From Spirogloea muscicola (Eukaryota > Streptophyta > Zygnematophyceae > Spirogloeales > Spirogloeaceae): a stretch of DNA of 10,344 bases. The notes under the pieces were generated by a model. It was not told the DNA's origin and did not search any database. It saw only the letters and a program-made list of their open reading frames with translations. Shown one piece after another: positions 1-10,344 of the stretch (positions are counted from its first letter, which is position 1; each line of letters starts with the position of its first letter). The position numbers and the translations under genes were made by a program. The stretch lies in assembly GCA_009602725.1 (NCBI GenBank), contig WELB01000218.1, forward strand, positions 55,313 to 65,656, written 5' to 3'.

Positions 1-121
1 ACAAAAATCCCCCCCCCCCCCCCCCCCCCCCCCCGTCCTGGAAATTATCAAGCATTGGGTATCTATGAACATCTATATTCTGCAAGTGGCTTCTCACCTT
101 CTATTCTACACACTTCTGCAG
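1..121 (+). other. 3' end of a CHD1 intron with poly(C) tract
   Basis: This stretch precedes the first recognisable exon. It holds a C homopolymer at 9-34, then AT-rich sequence and a pyrimidine-rich acceptor (ctattctacacacttctgcag) ending at 121. No coding match was seen in it. Confidence 0.75.
9..34. repeat. C26 homopolymer
   Basis: Twenty-six consecutive C residues near the left edge of the window, inside the presumed intron upstream of exon 122-173. Such a run can form i-motif/G-quadruplex structures and is prone to sequencing and assembly length errors, so its true length is uncertain. Confidence 0.95.
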
Positions 122-8181
<8,060 letters not shown>

Positions 8182-8201
8182 CTAAAAGTCCGAGTACCAG
8201 A

Positions 8202-8206
8202 TGTAA
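8202..8206 (+). promoter_or_regulatory. Possible poly(A) signal TGTAA, proximal
   Basis: TGTAA, the typical chlorophyte polyadenylation signal, lies 21 bases after the CHD1 stop codon. This would give an unusually short 3' UTR, so it may not be the main site. Confidence 0.35.
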
Positions 8207-8635
8207 TGCCCAGATTCCTGGCACGGGTCCTCTCATGCCGCAAACATCACACACTTCTTTTTCACCCACTTACCACAGTGCACCACACCGTCCGGCCCAG
8301 GTGGGCCTGAAGCAGGCCCGCGTACGGCCTCGGAGAGCAGCATTGTCAATGCACCGAGTTGAGCCCACGCTAGAGCTTGTGCCGAGCTCCTCTCACAGGC
8401 AGGTGCCTGACACACTGCATGCCCGCTGTCCGCCCCTCTTCTTCTGTTGCCTAGTTTACTGGCCCTCGGTGGGCAGGCAGTACATAAGCACTCATTATGG
8501 GAAGGGGGCTGCGGTGGGCTGGGGAGGGAGCGGGGGCATCCAGGAGAGGCAGGGGATGTGAGGGTGGATGAGCCACTGCACAAATGATGAGGTTTTGCAG
8601 CGAGAGATTAGCCCATTGTGCTTGGTTAATATATC

Positions 8636-8640
8636 TGTAA
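8636..8640 (+). promoter_or_regulatory. Possible poly(A) signal TGTAA, distal
   Basis: A second TGTAA follows the AT-rich stretch ggttaatatatc, about 455 bases after the CHD1 stop. A 3' UTR of this length is usual for green algae, so this is the likelier 3' end, just before the tandem repeat. Confidence 0.45.
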
Positions 8641-8663
8641 GAGGTAAGCTGACTCGGTGCATT

Positions 8664-8970
8664 GCTGCAGCCCTCTCGCTTGAGGAGGGCAGCAAGCGCA
8701 TAGGGGCAGTGACCAACCTTGGTAGCAAAGCTCATGAAGAATGAATAAATGCAGGGAAGTCAAACTAGATTGAAAGAAGACCTGCAACCAGGCTCCTACT
8801 AAGTTCCGGCCTAAGTATGAAGGCAGCAGTCTGCTTGACGAGGGCAAACTCTTAGGGGCATAATTAGCAGAGCTCGTGAGAAATACTTAAATACTTGGAA
8901 ATCACAAGATTCAAAGGAAGACCTGCGACCGGGCTCCTACTAATTTCCCGCCCAAGTGTGGAGGCAGCAG
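8664..8970. repeat. Degenerate tandem repeat, period about 141 bases, two copies plus the start of a third
   Basis: Copy 1 covers about 8664-8821, copy 2 about 8822-8962, and a third start (ggcagcag) is at 8963-8970. The best-kept core is gaagacctgc-acc-ggctcctactaa at 8776-8802 and 8917-8943, offset 141 bases. Other matching blocks are gcttga-gagggca (8678 and 8833), taggggca (8701 and 8853), gctc-tga (8730 and 8872) and ggcagcag (8822 and 8963). The offset varies between 141 and 155 from block to block, so several small indels have accumulated. The unit has no conserved open frame. Confidence 0.8.
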
Positions 8971-9295
8971 CCCCGCGGGCAAATTCGGTGGTGGGCCTGC
9001 AGCTCCACTACCGGACCTGCTGAAATCCACCGCCACTGTCAGCGTGGTCGAGGCAAGCATTCGGGCACGCTGGGCATTCATATGGCCCCGTCCATGGCAG
9101 AAGCCCAGGCGTGGCGACACCATAAAGGAGCTGGTCGAGCAAGCCTGAGCCGAGTTCAGTGACAGTCAAGCGTAAAACTGGGAGGCGCTGACGGCTGAGA
9201 GCTCTGCGGTTGCCACTGGGCAAGGCAGGTGGCGCACCACCGCCGCTAGCAGTGGCGACAGAGGCAGAGTTGCACTTGCACGTCTGGGCGAGGAG

Positions 9296-10298
9296 TTACG
9301 CGCTCTTCTCTTGCCAGCGGAAGCGCTGGTTCCCAGCGGTGATCAGCTTCGGCTCGCCCCGCAGCTGCTTCTCGATCACCAGCATGCTGCTCGTGCCAAC
9401 ATCACAGGCACTGCCAGCACATGAGCACATCCTTTATTCTAAAGACAGCCAGCTCAAGACGCGAGCGACGTGGTGCACCCGCAGGGTGAGACAGGCAGCT
9501 GCGGCGCACCTGTCGTAGAAGAGGGCGGTGTACGTGGAGCGCGTGAAGTCGTCGGGCTCCAGGACGGCGGCGCGCCGGGGGTGGCCCTGGCTGCGCCCCG
9601 GCATCATGGACGACCACATGGCGCCCTGGAAGCCGTTGATGCGGTCGACCAAGCCCTTGGCGTACTCGACGAACGTGCCATTGCGGCGCAGGCCGCCGCT
9701 GAACGCCGGCCAGTAGGACGTGTGCATGTCCTCGCACACGTACACGCCGCCGTCGGGGCGGATTGCTGGGTACAGCTCCTCGAACGTCGCAATCTGCATG
9801 TCCGGCTTGTGCCCTGCAGCCGCATGCGTGCTGTGAGGCTCACTGTCCACAAACAATCTGTTGACTTGTTGATCAACAAGTGCCCTCCCGTAAGCCTCAA
9901 CTACCATATTTCACGAAAAGATAGCTGATGGGCTAACTGAGCTCACTAATACTGAACTGATTGCCTGGTTGTTGGAAACTATCGGAGCTAAACTGCTTGA
10001 GCTACTCGATTAAGCCACACTGTTAGTGGTCTATTCACTAACACAGCTGTAACATGGGGATGTGGGATTATGGGGGGGGGCATCGTCGGGGCGGACCGCC
10101 GTCATCGACGAGGATGTCGATGGGGCCGACGGCGGCGGCGACCTCGCGCAGGAATGTGCGGTTGGCCTGGGAGCCGATGAGGATGCGGACGCGGCGGGCG
10201 GGGTCGTCGAACCGCCGGCACCGCTCGTCGAGGTCCACACCCACGACGGTCGCGTCCGGCCCAAAGTAGTCCTTCCACATCAGCATCGACCCGCCGCT
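9296..10298 (-). CDS. SAM-dependent class I methyltransferase, CmcI / rhamnosyl O-methyltransferase-like, 5'-partial
   Basis: Three minus-strand exons are visible: 10298-10097, 9813-9510 and 9386-9296 (stop TAA at 9298-9296), joined through introns of 283 and 123 bases with GT-AG ends. They give 198 residues with no frame break. Landmarks: SGGSMLMWKDYFGPDATVVG at the start; VDLD (residues 21-24, the acidic end of strand 2 that usually holds the SAM ribose); GSQANRTFL; VDDGGH (64-69), whose second Gly is split by the first intron and restored on splicing; FEELYPAIRPDGGVYVCEDM; HTSYW; FVEYAKGLVDRIN; FTRSTYTALFYDR before the second intron; then SMLVIEKQLRGEPKLITAG. Known members of this group O-methylate sugars or small molecules in a metal-dependent way; the substrate here is unknown. 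The N-terminal part with the first glycine-rich motif is outside the window. Frame is also open from 10299 to 10343 without resembling the family, so I favour an acceptor (gtgcag) at 10299. The gene converges on CHD1 and is much richer in GC. Confidence 0.88.
9864..9881. repeat. 18-base perfect palindrome
   Basis: The sequence acttgttgatcaacaagt equals its own reverse complement, with no spacer. It lies inside the methyltransferase intron. No function can be assigned. Confidence 0.8.
10021..10043. repeat. Short inverted repeat (8-base arms, 7-base loop)
   Basis: tgttagtg at 10021-10028 and cactaaca at 10036-10043 are exact reverse complements. They could form a small hairpin in the methyltransferase intron transcript. 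Arms this short can occur by chance. Confidence 0.5.
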
Positions 10299-10344
10299 CT
10301 GCACCGCAGCCGGGCCCGCCGTGTCAGCGGAGAGGATGGGGGGG

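Larger units (their letters stand above)
8182..9295. other. Intergenic region between convergent genes
   Basis: About 1.1 kb separates the CHD1 stop (plus strand) from the methyltransferase stop (minus strand). Open frames here are short, overlap on both strands, and show no family resemblance or conserved motif. The region should contain both 3' UTRs, a tandem repeat (8664-8970) and, from about 8970 to 9295, GC-rich sequence with no clear feature. I saw no tRNA or other structured RNA gene. No TGTAA was seen on the minus strand for the methyltransferase. Confidence 0.7.
9814..10096 (-). other. Methyltransferase intron splitting the VDDGGH motif
   Basis: The minus-strand donor GTCCGC starts at 10096 and the acceptor gctgcag ends at 9814. 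The intron is AT-rich compared with the exons on both sides. It contains a C9 run on the coding strand (10080-10072), an 18-base perfect palindrome (9864-9881) and an 8-base inverted repeat with a 7-base loop (10021-10043). No coding match was seen. Confidence 0.8.

Noticed and set aside
8235-9160. Several 60-115 codon open frames on both strands of the intergenic region
   Set aside because: They overlap each other, run across the tandem repeat, lack family motifs and join to no plausible exons.
9470-9928. 152-codon open frame on the plus strand
   Set aside because: It is antisense to the methyltransferase exon with clear family motifs. It is explained by high GC.
10299-10343. Coding extension of the methyltransferase exon to the window edge
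   Set aside because: The frame is open, but the residues do not match the family's glycine-rich first motif. The C-rich sequence ending in gtgcag looks more like an intron 3' end. This is not certain, because VQ before SGGS also occurs in the family.

Overview
The window is nuclear DNA of a eukaryote, most likely a green alga of the Trebouxiophyceae type or a close relative. Both genes are split by many short GT-AG introns (90 to about 390 bases). The main protein reads like the plant and green-algal CHD1 (Arabidopsis CHR5) family. TGTAA, the usual chlorophyte poly(A) signal, occurs after its stop codon. The standard genetic code fits. The lineage call is an inference from protein resemblance and gene style.

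Layout: (1) Positions 1-121 are the end of an intron and carry a 26-base C homopolymer. (2) Positions 122-8181, plus strand, hold 23 exons of a CHD1-type chromatin-remodelling ATPase. The N-terminal chromodomains lie upstream of the window; the C-terminus and stop are inside. The 23 exons join without a frame break into 1,283 codons: the end of the second chromodomain, a complete two-lobed SNF2 motor, the bridge, a SANT-SLIDE DNA-binding region, the CHCT (DUF4208) domain and a long GC-rich disordered tail. (3) Positions 8182-9295 are intergenic. They contain two possible poly(A) signals and a degenerate tandem repeat of about 141 bases (8664-8970). (4) Positions 9296-10298, minus strand, hold the last three visible exons of a class I SAM-dependent methyltransferase of the CmcI / rhamnosyl O-methyltransferase-like group. 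Its 5' end lies beyond the window.

The two genes converge tail to tail and nothing suggests a shared pathway. CHD1 slides and spaces nucleosomes in the nucleus. The methyltransferase probably O-methylates a sugar or other small molecule.

I do not see a new multi-gene system here. The items most worth checking are the bacterial-style methyltransferase with its signature motif split by an intron, three stop-free in-frame introns in the CHD1 gene, an in-frame alternative donor in the CHCT domain, the lineage-specific C-terminal tail, and the intergenic repeat.
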